Assembly (NCBI GenBank): GCA_021785095.1
Contig: JAJYGM010000585.1
Span: forward strand, 1-16,189
Direction of reading: 5' to 3'
Length of the DNA stretch: 16,189 nucleotides
DNA from: Actinomycetes bacterium
Lineage (GTDB): Bacteria; Actinomycetota; Acidimicrobiia; Acidimicrobiales; Bog-793
Shown one piece after another: positions 1 to 6,644 of this stretch; the first letter of the stretch is position 1; every line of letters begins with the position of its first letter. The notes beneath the pieces are model-generated. The model ran no database searches, was not told the origin of the DNA, and worked only from the letters and a program-made list of their open reading frames with translations. The position numbers and the translations under genes are program-made.

Positions 1-202
1 GTGCTCCCCATATCCCCCGTATCCCCCGTGGCGCAGAGAGTGGCGGGCAGCTGGACCTGACTGGAGCTCGCCTCGGGGCGGCGCCGGACGGCCGGGCTGC
101 CCACGGGCGCGGTGACCGCCGGCGTCGCGCCGGGGTCGTCAGCACGTCATGCCCTGCGCCCCGCGTCCGCCCCGCGTCCGCCCCGCGTCCGCCCGGAGCA
201 GC
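1..202. other. Left edge, no supportable gene
   Basis: I see no convincing coding region here. Several frames stay open for short distances, but their translations are rich in Arg, Pro and Gly and look like shadows of GC-rich DNA. The end of a gene lying to the left cannot be excluded, because a plus-strand frame runs from base 1 to a TGA at 58-60. The stretch carries a 9-bp near-repeat around 10-28 and the 11-bp tandem repeat listed separately. It lies downstream of the exporter gene that ends at 203. Confidence 0.4.
161..193. repeat. 11-bp tandem repeat, three exact copies
   Basis: The unit CCGCGTCCGCC occurs three times head to tail at 161-171, 172-182 and 183-193 with no mismatch. It sits ten bases beyond the stop codon of the minus-strand exporter gene. 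No function is evident. It may be a simple slippage product in GC-rich intergenic DNA. Confidence 0.8.
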
Positions 203-952
203 TCACACGAGCAGCCGCAGCGCGGCGGCGACGCCGACCGCCACGATGGCCCCGCGCAGCACGCCGGGCGACAGCCGCATCCCCACCCGGGCCCCGACCT
301 GGCCCCCCACGATCGACCCGGCGGCAACGGCCGCGGCGGCTGGCCAGGAGACCGGCGCAGCAGCGACGAAGACGATCGCGGCCGCCAGGTTGGCGGCCAT
401 CGCGAGCACGTTCTTCAGGGCGTTGAGGCGCTGGAGCCCGTCGTGGAGCGCCATCGGCAGGATCGACATGAGGATCACGCCCTGCGCGGCGCCGAAGTAG
501 CCCCCGTAGACCGCGACCGCCAGGGTGCCGCCGCGCAAGCCCCAGCCGCCCTTCCCCGAAGCAGCCCGCCACCGGGAGGCGAGCCGCCGGCTCAACGGCT
601 GGAGGAGCACCAGCACGCAGGCGGCGAGGATGAGCCCCGGCAGCGCTCGCTTGAACACCGAAGACGGGAGCGTGAGCAGCAGGACGGCCCCGAGGAGCCC
701 GCCCATCACGGCGACGACCGCAAGCGTCACCGCGCGGCCGCGCTGGCCCACGAGCTGGTGGCGGTAGCCCACGGCCCCGCTGATCCCGCCTGGCGCGAGG
801 CCGATGGTGTTGGAGACGTTGGCCGTCAACGGTGGGATGCCCAGCGCCAGGAGGACGGGGAACGTGATGAGCGTCCCGGATCCCACCACCGTGTTGATGG
901 CGCCCGCCGCCACCCCGGCCCCGAGCACCGCCAAGAACACGACGGGGGTCAC
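203..952 (-). CDS. TauE/SafE (TSUP) family membrane transporter
   Basis: The 249-residue product is almost entirely hydrophobic, with about seven or eight membrane segments. It opens with the glycine-rich stretch (AGAINTVVGSGTLITFPVLL) typical of the first repeat of TSUP permeases, followed by ANVSNTIGLAPG. A second half-repeat begins near residue 145 (VYGGYFGAAQGVILM). This family, formerly DUF81, exports or imports small sulfur-containing anions such as sulfite or sulfoacetate across the inner membrane; the substrate here is unknown. The start is a GTG at 952, 16 bases after the stop of the peroxiredoxin gene, with no clear Shine-Dalgarno sequence, so translation may be coupled. It is the last gene of a three-gene minus-strand unit. 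The family call is secure; the cargo is not. Confidence 0.88.
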   Translation of the reverse strand: MTPVVFLAVLGAGVAAGAINTVVGSGTLITFPVLLALGIPPLTANVSNTIGLAPGGISGAVGYRHQLVGQRGRAVTLAVVAVMGGLLGAVLLLTLPSSVFKRALPGLILAACVLVLLQPLSRRLASRWRAASGKGGWGLRGGTLAVAVYGGYFGAAQGVILMSILPMALHDGLQRLNALKNVLAMAANLAAAIVFVAAAPVSWPAAAAVAAGSIVGGQVGARVGMRLSPGVLRGAIVAVGVAAALRLLV

Positions 953-968
953 CGGCGCCGACCGCCCG

Positions 969-1502
969 TCACCGCGATGCGTCGTCCGGTCCCCCGCGGC
1001 CGCAGACAGCGCCGAGGGCCCCCACGACCTCGTCGAGGTCGGGGACGACGGTGGCGTCCTCGGTCACCCAGCGGTAGCGGACGACCGCGTCGGTGTCGAC
1101 GAGGAAGACCGATCGCTTGGCGAGGCCGCTGTGACCCTTCCAGCTGTCGTACCGGACGCCGTAGGCGCTGCACGCCACGCGGTCCCAATCCGACAGGAGC
1201 GGGAAGTCCACGCCGAGCGAGGAGGCGAACGCCTGCTGGGAGAAGGTCGCGGTGACGGCGACCGCGAGGATGCTCGCGCCCAGCTCCCCGATCTCTTCGC
1301 TGCGTCGTCCCAACTGGGACAGCTCGTCCCTTCATACGTGACCGAAGTCGAAGACGTAGAAAGCCAGCACGACCGGTCCGCGGCGCAACGTCGCACGCAG
1401 GTTCACGTCGTCGTCGAAGGTGTGCCGCAACGTGAAGTCCAAGGCCGCGTCTCCTACCGCGGGCGGGACGGCCTCCGGCCCGACCCTGGCAGGGCCGGTC
1501 AT
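969..1502 (-). CDS. Peroxiredoxin-like protein with in-frame TGA (probable selenocysteine) at the catalytic position
   Basis: Reading through one TGA gives a 177-residue AhpC/TSA-type protein. Residues 16-56 (GDAALDF to VVLAFYVFDFGHV) form the N-terminal half and residues 58-177 the rest, including ELGASILAVAV (72-82), DFPLLSD (99-105), AYGV (113-116) and the conserved Arg in AKRSVFLVD (130). The TGA is codon 57, aligned with the peroxidatic Cys of the family (usual pattern FYPxDFxxVC), so the enzyme would reduce peroxides through a selenolate. The two halves share one frame, so no frameshift is needed. The ATG at 1502 is preceded by GGAG at eight bases; an in-frame ATG at 1532 is less likely. 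Cys111 and Cys167 are the only cysteines. The usual Pro and Thr of the PxxxTxxC motif are Val49 and Gly54, which is odd. All neighbouring genes end in TGA, so UGA is a normal stop here. The alternative is a pseudogene with a Cys-to-stop mutation or a sequencing error. Confidence 0.75.
1307..1331 (-). promoter_or_regulatory. Candidate bacterial SECIS hairpin
   Basis: In the mRNA the TGA is followed by 11 bases and then a perfect 5-bp stem, GUCCC (1320-1316) with GGGAC (1311-1307), closed by the loop AGUU (1315-1312). A U-G pair can extend the stem. As I recall the bacterial SECIS consensus, the apical loop lies 16-37 bases after UGA, holds a G in its first two positions and sits on a stem of at least four pairs. 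This hairpin has 16 bases and a G at loop position 2, so it just fits. A competing stem, GGGAC (1330-1326) with GUCCC (1320-1316), could form instead and would hide the SECIS. Confidence 0.5.
1332..1334 (-). other. In-frame TGA, probable selenocysteine codon (Sec57)
   Basis: This TGA separates two open halves that lie in the same frame. It falls on the residue that in peroxiredoxins is the peroxidatic cysteine, directly after FDFGHV and before RDEL. A TGC or TGT cysteine codon is one base away. A nonsense mutation is possible, but its exact placement on the one residue known to be exchanged for selenocysteine in this superfamily favours recoding. Confidence 0.7.
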
Positions 1503-1533
1503 GCGAGCAGCTCCACGAGCAGGGCCGTGCACC

Positions 1534-2445
1534 TCAAGCCAGGGTGCGCCCGAGGAACGCGACGATGGCGTCGACGGCCTGCACCTGGACGGCGTCGGGA
1601 CCCCCGTCGGCCGCGATGGGGAAGATGTAGCCGTGCAGCGGATGATCCCAGGACACCCACTGGGCGTCCTTCCCGTGCGTGACGAGAAGCTCGTAGCTCA
1701 CCTGGAAGACGCCCTGGAGGTGGTCGGGATCCCTCCCCATCACCAGGATCGGCACGTCGATCGGGGCGATGCGCTCGTCGGCGAGGGGGAGGTTGACGCG
1801 GGACCGCACCCACGCGGGGTCCTGCAGCTGCAGCTCTTCGATGCTGCGCAGGCCGGTCCTCGGGTCGACGGGAGCCTCGTCGTCGAGCGCCAGGTCGAGG
1901 AACTCGTGGTTCGCAGGCTCGCAGGCCACCCCGGCCCTGACGGCCCCGGGGTACCGGGAGGCGAGCTTGAAGAGCATCTCGCCGGCGTGGCTCACCCCGA
2001 CATGGCCGAGGCGGTCGCCGTCGACCTGCGGGTGGCGGCGCACGTGCTCCAAGATCGCGAGCTCGTCTTCGAATTCGAGCGGCGACCGGTTCATGACCTC
2101 CATGCCCTGGCGCCCGTCGATCTCGAGCGGGCCGCCCACGTTGAAGCCGAGGTCGACCTCGGTGCGGTACCGGCCCCACCCGCACGCGTACCCGGCGTCG
2201 AGCAGGCGCTCGGCGATGTAGGGGCGCGAGTGCACCCAGGTGCGGAGCCAGTCGAGCCCGCCGCCCCCGTTCCCGTACGCGAGGAAGACGAAGGGGAACC
2301 GCCCTTCGTCGCCAGGCGTGCGCACGACGTAGGGCGTGTACAGGCCGTCCCGGGTCTCTGCGAGGAAGTACGCCGCCGGGCGATCCGATCCGGCGACCTC
2401 TTCGACCATGACGGGCTGGCCCGAGTGCCAGGGCGGCGAGGTCAT
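1534..2445 (-). CDS. Alpha/beta hydrolase, dienelactone hydrolase/prolyl oligopeptidase-like
   Basis: The 303-residue product has the nucleophile elbow GVSHAG with Ser152, a candidate acid in GRDPDH (Asp239 or Asp241) and candidate catalytic histidines in DHPLHG (268 and 271). The fold order (strand, GNGGGG turn near 59-63, nucleophile, acid, His) fits an alpha/beta hydrolase acting on an ester, lactone or peptide. No signal peptide is seen, so it is probably cytoplasmic. The ATG at 2445 gives a full-length protein; the Shine-Dalgarno sequence is weak, and an ATG at 2409 is an alternative. Its stop is 31 bases before the peroxiredoxin start, so the two are probably co-transcribed. The substrate is unknown. 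Confidence 0.75.
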   Translation of the reverse strand: MTSPPWHSGQPVMVEEVAGSDRPAAYFLAETRDGLYTPYVVRTPGDEGRFPFVFLAYGNGGGGLDWLRTWVHSRPYIAERLLDAGYACGWGRYRTEVDLGFNVGGPLEIDGRQGMEVMNRSPLEFEDELAILEHVRRHPQVDGDRLGHVGVSHAGEMLFKLASRYPGAVRAGVACEPANHEFLDLALDDEAPVDPRTGLRSIEELQLQDPAWVRSRVNLPLADERIAPIDVPILVMGRDPDHLQGVFQVSYELLVTHGKDAQWVSWDHPLHGYIFPIAADGGPDAVQVQAVDAIVAFLGRTLA

Positions 2446-2603
2446 GGGCTCAGGACCTGGTCCCTGCCGCGGGCCGCCGACCGGCCGGCCGCCGGGCGTG
2501 CGAACAGTCCGACGTCAAAGCCTCTCGACCAACGACGCTCATCCGGACGGCCACTCCTCCCAGCGCGTGCTCACCGAGCCCGACGCTCGAGTCTATTGGG
2601 GAC

Positions 2604-2627
2604 GCGTGATTGGTGCTGCATGATTGG
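2604..2627. repeat. 10-bp direct repeat upstream of the hydrolase-peroxiredoxin-exporter unit
   Basis: GCGTGATTGG (2604-2613) and GCATGATTGG (2618-2627) repeat with one mismatch and a 14-bp period. A third ATTGG lies at 2595-2599. On the minus strand this is upstream of the gene starting at 2445, and a weak -10-like TAGACT follows at 2590-2595. It could be a regulator site, but nothing identifies the regulator. The rest of 2446-2714 shows no gene. Confidence 0.35.
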
Positions 2628-2714
2628 ATCTGCACCGGTCGCAATCTCGCCAGCCTTGCTCCGGGTCCCCCCGGGCGCTTGCGGCTCGCCCGGCGCGCAG
2701 GTGCCGCCGGTCGC

Positions 2715-3785
2715 TCAACCGCCTTCTCGCGCGCCGAGCTTCTCCCCGAGCCAGTCCGCCGCCTGGGGACGCCAGCGGTAGGTGATGTTCATGCAGACGT
2801 GGTTCCCGTCGTCGAACATCCACAGCGTCGAGCTCGGCGCCTCCTCTGCGACCCGCGCCGCCTGCTCCCAGGGCACGAGCCGGTCCTGCTTGCCGAACAC
2901 CACGAGGAGGGGCTGGCGGACCTTCTCGGCGACTCCCGCCAACGAGATCTTCCGTGCGTTGGCGAACGTCTCCTCCTCGGTCGTCGCACCGCTGTGGTGC
3001 ATGAAGGCCGCGCGCGAGTTGGGCGGGCGCTTCGGCACGATCTCCCCGTAGTCGTACGGGCCGCCGGCGACGACCGCCGCGACCAGGCGCGGCTCGAAGG
3101 CGGCGGCACGCACCCCGTAGTACCCACCGAGACTGACGCCGAGCGCCCCGACCCTCGCCGCGTCGAGATCGTCACGCGCCGAGAGCGCGTCGAGCACCGC
3201 CGCCACCGCCACCTCGTAGTCGTGGCGGATCACGGTCGTGTAGCCGGTCTCGCCCTGGCCCGGGCCGTCCATCGAGAAGGTCGCCATCCCGCGGCGCAAG
3301 AAGACGTTCTCGACGTGGAAGAACTCCTCCTTCGTCGAGTCCAGCCCCGGGAAGAGGAGCACGAGGGGTGGCCGCGTCTCGCCCGGTGGACGTCGGAGGT
3401 TCCCGTAGACGGTCGCGTCCTCGAAAGGCACTTCCACCCGCTCGAACGTGGGATCGAGCAGCCGAAGTCCCCTGCCGTGGGCCTCGACGGCCTTGTCCGA
3501 CGCGGAGCGGTGACGTTCGAGGTCGAGCAACCACACGAACTTCGCGAAGTGGTAGCTGAGCGCCGCCCGCACCCACTCCTCGCCGGCGGTCCGCCGGTGA
3601 CCGGCCCCCTCGGCCTCGCGTGCGACGCTTGCGTGGACCTCTGCGTTGTCGCACCACGCGTCCAGCCAGTCCTCCCAGCGCTCGAGCGGCGAGGTGACCC
3701 GCGCGAAGTCGTTCGGGTCGACGCCCTGGGCGGTGAAGCGCGGCCCCCAGTTGGCGATGGCGCTGCTGATGGCTTCGTCGGGCAT
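2715..3785 (-). CDS. Alpha/beta hydrolase of the 2,6-dihydroxypseudooxynicotine hydrolase/FrsA type
   Basis: The 356-residue product has an N-terminal helical cap (about 1-115) and a C-terminal hydrolase domain. The triad is Ser218 in GVSLGG, Asp301 in FGKQDRLVP and His329 in DGNHVCMN. These positions and the length closely match what I recall for 2,6-dihydroxypseudooxynicotine hydrolase, a C-C bond hydrolase of nicotine breakdown (Ser217, Asp300, His329, with Glu148; here GLDS gives Asp149). A carbon-carbon or ester hydrolase of a ketone-like substrate is therefore plausible; the actual substrate is unknown. The ATG at 3785 is chosen because a strong GGAGGGG lies just upstream and the family fold begins there. 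The frame stays open further upstream only through the 13-bp repeats. A LacI-type operator lies 28 bases upstream, which ties the gene to the neighbouring regulon. Confidence 0.85.
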   Translation of the reverse strand: MPDEAISSAIANWGPRFTAQGVDPNDFARVTSPLERWEDWLDAWCDNAEVHASVAREAEGAGHRRTAGEEWVRAALSYHFAKFVWLLDLERHRSASDKAVEAHGRGLRLLDPTFERVEVPFEDATVYGNLRRPPGETRPPLVLLFPGLDSTKEEFFHVENVFLRRGMATFSMDGPGQGETGYTTVIRHDYEVAVAAVLDALSARDDLDAARVGALGVSLGGYYGVRAAAFEPRLVAAVVAGGPYDYGEIVPKRPPNSRAAFMHHSGATTEEETFANARKISLAGVAEKVRQPLLVVFGKQDRLVPWEQAARVAEEAPSSTLWMFDDGNHVCMNITYRWRPQAADWLGEKLGAREGG

Positions 3786-3813
3786 CTCGCTCCCCTCCCG
3801 GCCGCGCTCGGCT

Positions 3814-3825
3814 GCAATCGGTTGC
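3814..3825. promoter_or_regulatory. LacI-family operator O1, upstream of the DHPONH-type hydrolase
   Basis: GCAATCGGTTGC matches the general LacI/GalR palindrome GCAANCGNTTGC exactly. On the minus strand a weak -10-like TACGCT (3829-3834) ends three bases before it, so a bound repressor would cover the transcription start. No good -35 is visible. The same 12-mer recurs exactly at 4038-4049. Confidence 0.75.
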
Positions 3826-3867
3826 TGGAGCGTACCCCATCGCCCATGGTCCTTCCCGAGCCCCGTG

Positions 3868-4010
3868 GCACGCGTGGTCGGCACGCGTGGCCGACACGCC
3901 TGGTCGACACGCCTCCTCCACACGCCTGACCGCCACGCCTCCTCGACACGCCTGACCGCCACGCCTCCTCCACATGCCTGACCGCCGCGCCTCCTTGACA
4001 CGCTCGCCGG
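3868..4010. repeat. 13-bp tandem repeat array, 11 units, in a divergent promoter region
   Basis: Eleven consecutive 13-bp units begin at 3868, 3881, 3894, 3907, 3920, 3933, 3946, 3959, 3972, 3985 and 3998. The core is CACGCCT; examples are GCACGCGTGGTCG, ACACGCCTGACCG and CCACGCCTCCTCG. From 3920 the last two types alternate, giving a 26-bp higher-order period. The last unit is degenerate. The array fills most of the space between the divergent hydrolase and ThDP-enzyme genes, and the -35 box at 3995-4000 lies inside its right end. The unit length is not a multiple of three. No CRISPR-like spacers exist. It may be a regulator-binding array or slippage-generated DNA. Confidence 0.85.
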
Positions 4011-4024
4011 CGGTCGTGCACTGT
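3995..4024 (+). promoter_or_regulatory. Promoter of the ThDP-enzyme operon, probably leaderless
   Basis: A perfect -35 TTGACA (3995-4000) is followed after 18 bases by CACTGT (4019-4024), a poor -10 that keeps the A at position 2 and the final T. The ATG at 4033 begins eight bases after it, so the transcript would start at or next to the start codon. The arrangement mirrors the promoter at 9115-9143. Confidence 0.5.
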
Positions 4025-4032
4025 GGGGCGCG

Positions 4033-5823
4033 ATGTCGCAATCGGTTGCGTCCACCACCGCCGGCGCTGCCGAGGCGGCGTCACGCCGCCACGGAGGCAC
4101 GCTCCTCGTCGAGCTGCTCGCCGAGCACGGGGTCGCGCACGTCTTCGGCGTCCCTGGCGGCCAGACCATCGCCCTGTACGACGCCCTCGACGACCGGGCG
4201 CCGGGCATGCGCCACGTCCTCGTGCGCGACGAGCGGACCGCCGCGTACGCCGCGGACGGCTACGCGCGTGCGACCGGGCGGGTCGGGGTGTGCGACGCGA
4301 CGGTCGGACCCGGAGCCGCGAAGCTCCCGTCCGGCCTCGCCGAGTCGCTCGGTGCCTCGGTGCCCGTGCTCGCGATCGTGAGCGACCTCCCCGCATCGGC
4401 TGCGCCGCACCGCGACCGGGGTGCCGCCTCCCAAGCGCTCGACCAAGCCGCGCTCCTCCAGCCCGTGACGAAATGGTGCTCGTCGGTGCCCGACGTGCAC
4501 GCGCTCCCCGCCATGGTCCGCAAGGCGTTCCGCGAGGCGTCGAGCGGCCGTCCGGGACCGGTCGCGCTGATCGTCCCCCAGGACCTCCTCGACGGCCCCG
4601 CCCCGCCCTGGACCGACGGCGGCGGGGCGCGCTTCGGTCGCTGGCCGTCGGTGCGCGGCGCGCCGGACCCGGCGGACACGTCGGACGCTGCGAGCGTCCT
4701 GACCGGGGCGCGCCGCCCGTGCCTCTTCGTCGGCGGCGGGGCGCTCCATTCGGGTGCCTCGGCCCAGGTGCAGGCGCTCGCCGAGCGGCTCAGCGCAGCC
4801 GTCGCGACCACGATGTCCGGCAAGGGGGTGATCGCCGAGGACCACCCGCTGGCTGTCGGCGTGGTCGGCACCATGGGCACGACCGCTGCTCGGGTCGCCC
4901 TCGAGCAGGCGGACGTGGTCTTCCTCATCGGCACGAAGGCGTCCGGCGGCGCCACCTACAACTGGACGCTGCCCCGGGAAGACCAGCTCGTGGTGCAGCT
5001 CGACGTCGACCCCGCAGAACTGGGACGCGCCGTGCCGGTCGCCGCAGCCATGGCCTGCGACGCTCGCCTCGGGCTCGAGGCGGTCCTCGGCGCGCTCGGC
5101 GACCCGTCCGACGACGAGGGCGCCGTCACGCAGGCTCGCGCGGCTTGGGCGGCGGCGGTGTCGTCGGCCGTCGACTCGTGGCGTGGGCGGCGAGACGAGG
5201 AGCGCCGAGGTGACGGGGAGCCGATCGCGCCGGCCCGCGTGCTCATGGAGCTCGAGTCGGCGCTCGGCTCGAGAGACCTGGTGGTCTGCGACGCGAGCCT
5301 CTCGAGCGGGTGGGGCACCGTCTACTTCGAGCAGCGTGCCCCGGGCCGCCGGATCCTCACCCCACGCGGCTTCGCCGGGCTCGGCTACGCGCTCCCTGCG
5401 GCGATCGGCGTGGCCACAGGCGCCCCTGGGCGCCGGGTGGTCGCCCTCACCGGCGACGGTGCGCTCGCCTACGCCCTGGGCGAGCTCCCCACGGTGCGGG
5501 AGCACGGCCTATCGATCACGGTCGTCGTCTTGAACAACAGCTCGCTCGGGTGGATCCGGTGGTACCGCAGGATCGCGTTCGGGCGTGGGTTCGACCAGCC
5601 GGACTTCTCCGACGTCCCGTTCGCCGACGTCGCGACGGCACTCGGATGGAGCGCAGCGCGCGTGACCGACCCACGCGAGCTGCGCGACGCCTTCACCACG
5701 GCTCTCGGCGCGGACGGGCCCTCGCTCGTGGACGTCGTGACCGACACCTGGGAGACGCCGATCGCCGGGCACCGGCGGTCGGTCGACGAGGGGCCGGCGA
5801 GCGCCGCCTACTACGGAGGTTGA
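4033..5823 (+). CDS. ThDP-dependent enzyme (acetolactate synthase/2-oxoacid decarboxylase superfamily)
   Basis: The 596-residue product has the three-domain plan of this superfamily. An N-terminal Pyr domain carries the catalytic Glu67 in RDERTAAYAADGYAR. A central domain spans about 215-360. A C-terminal PP domain has the ThDP motif GDG (474-476) with the paired Asn at 501-502. It should bind ThDP and Mg2+ and decarboxylate, carboligate or cleave a 2-oxo acid or cyclic diketone. No strongly diagnostic residues let me choose between acetolactate synthase-like, benzoylformate decarboxylase-like or sulfoacetaldehyde acetyltransferase-like activity. It is cytoplasmic and the first gene of a four-gene operon. 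A LacI-type operator lies on codons 2-6. The Shine-Dalgarno sequence is poor (GGGGCGCG), consistent with leaderless translation. Confidence 0.88.
   Translation: MSQSVASTTAGAAEAASRRHGGTLLVELLAEHGVAHVFGVPGGQTIALYDALDDRAPGMRHVLVRDERTAAYAADGYARATGRVGVCDATVGPGAAKLPSGLAESLGASVPVLAIVSDLPASAAPHRDRGAASQALDQAALLQPVTKWCSSVPDVHALPAMVRKAFREASSGRPGPVALIVPQDLLDGPAPPWTDGGGARFGRWPSVRGAPDPADTSDAASVLTGARRPCLFVGGGALHSGASAQVQALAERLSAAVATTMSGKGVIAEDHPLAVGVVGTMGTTAARVALEQADVVFLIGTKASGGATYNWTLPREDQLVVQLDVDPAELGRAVPVAAAMACDARLGLEAVLGALGDPSDDEGAVTQARAAWAAAVSSAVDSWRGRRDEERRGDGEPIAPARVLMELESALGSRDLVVCDASLSSGWGTVYFEQRAPGRRILTPRGFAGLGYALPAAIGVATGAPGRRVVALTGDGALAYALGELPTVREHGLSITVVVLNNSSLGWIRWYRRIAFGRGFDQPDFSDVPFADVATALGWSAARVTDPRELRDAFTTALGADGPSLVDVVTDTWETPIAGHRRSVDEGPASAAYYGG
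4038..4049. promoter_or_regulatory. LacI-family operator O2 inside the first codons of the ThDP-enzyme gene
   Basis: GCAATCGGTTGC, identical to O1, lies at codons 2-6 of the ThDP-enzyme gene. If transcription starts at the ATG, this is about +6 to +17, a normal place for a repressor that blocks initiation. Confidence 0.75.
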
Positions 5824-5825
5824 CG

Positions 5826-6644
5826 ATGCCGCGCCACCCCGACCGCCAGATCGAGCGCATGAGCCAGCCCGACGCGGCGCGGCTGCTCGCCAGGTCGCGC
5901 ACCGCGGTCGTGGTCGCCGGCAGCGTCGAGCAGCACGGTGGTCACCTGCCGCTCGGCACGGACGCGTTCGCGGCCATGTCCATCGCCGAGCGCGTCGCGG
6001 AACGGCTCGACACGGCGGCCGTCACCCTCGGGCCGACCGGGGTGGCCCATTACCACCTGGGTTGGCCGGGCACCCTCTCCCTGCGTCCCGAGACGCTGCG
6101 TGCGGTGCTCGCCGACGTCTGCGAGAGCCTCGCACTCGCGGGCGTCGAGCGGATCCTCGTCGTCAACTGGCACGAAGGGAACTCCGCGCCGCTGCGCGTC
6201 GCAGCCGACGATGTGCAGCGGCGCCACGCGCTGCGCATCGTGATCGCGGAGACCCACGTCATCACGCATCGCAAGCACCCTGAGGAGATGGAGTTCACCC
6301 ACGCAGGCTCCATGGAGACCTCCGCAGTCCTCGCGTACGAGCCCGGACTGGTCCATCTCGAACGCGCGACCCAAGCGAGCGACCGCGGCGACGGGGAGAC
6401 GGCGCACGGACTGTTCCGCCGTCCCGACGTGTACCCGGTGATGGCGGACTTCCACGTCGTCGCACCGACCGGCTGGTACGGGCGCCCGGAGCTGGCGAAC
6501 GCCGCACGCGCGGAGGAGATCGCCGAAGAGGTGGCCGACCACGTCGTCGAGCGGGCGCAGGAGATCTGGCAGGCGCTCGACGCGACCTCCCACGGCCTCG
6601 TGGACAGAGTGGGCGCAATCGACGACGGCTCGGTCCCTCGGTGA
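5826..6644 (+). CDS. Creatininase-family amidohydrolase
   Basis: The 272-residue product shows the metal-site motifs of the creatininase superfamily: GSVEQHGGHLPLGTD (Glu35, His37, Asp46), NWHEGN (His116, Glu117) and HAGSMETS (His159, Glu164). Family members are zinc or manganese enzymes that open cyclic amides or hydrolyse formamides; examples are creatininase, the FAPy deformylase ArfB and MftE. The second motif is usually NGHGGN, or NGHYEN in creatininase itself, so this version is a variant and the substrate is probably different. GGAGG (5815-5819) is six bases before the ATG and two bases separate it from the previous stop, so it is translationally linked to the ThDP enzyme. Next to an oxo-acid enzyme and a dehydrogenase it may open a lactam or lactone ring; that is inference. 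Confidence 0.85.
   Translation: MPRHPDRQIERMSQPDAARLLARSRTAVVVAGSVEQHGGHLPLGTDAFAAMSIAERVAERLDTAAVTLGPTGVAHYHLGWPGTLSLRPETLRAVLADVCESLALAGVERILVVNWHEGNSAPLRVAADDVQRRHALRIVIAETHVITHRKHPEEMEFTHAGSMETSAVLAYEPGLVHLERATQASDRGDGETAHGLFRRPDVYPVMADFHVVAPTGWYGRPELANAARAEEIAEEVADHVVERAQEIWQALDATSHGLVDRVGAIDDGSVPR

Noticed and set aside
149..1255. Long plus-strand ORF of 368 residues over the exporter and peroxiredoxin genes
   Set aside because: Its composition (Arg, Gly, His, Pro-rich) and lack of family motifs mark it as a shadow. The same holds for the long plus-strand frames over 1420-2781, 2610-3929, 9137-10369, 10417-12081 and 12964-14640, and for minus-strand frames such as 4081-5505 and 6050-7723.
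1064..1396. Frameshift explanation for the split peroxiredoxin, using the overlapping third frame
   Set aside because: The two halves lie in the same frame (1502 and 1313 differ by a multiple of three), so reading through one TGA restores the whole protein with good family similarity. The other frame shows no peroxiredoxin features.
3868..4010. CRISPR array
   Set aside because: The units are 13 bp and directly adjacent, with no unique spacers and no cas genes nearby.
3786..4208. N-terminal extension of the DHPONH-type hydrolase to a 497-residue protein
   Set aside because: The extra part is an Arg-rich translation of the 13-bp repeats and of the divergent gene's start. A strong Shine-Dalgarno sequence and the family N-terminus point to 3785.
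203..5823. Organosulfonate pathway (TSUP exporter plus a ThDP enzyme like sulfoacetaldehyde acetyltransferase)
   Set aside because: The exporter is not under the LacI-type operators, no phosphotransacetylase is seen, and the ThDP enzyme shows no residue that I can tie to sulfonates.
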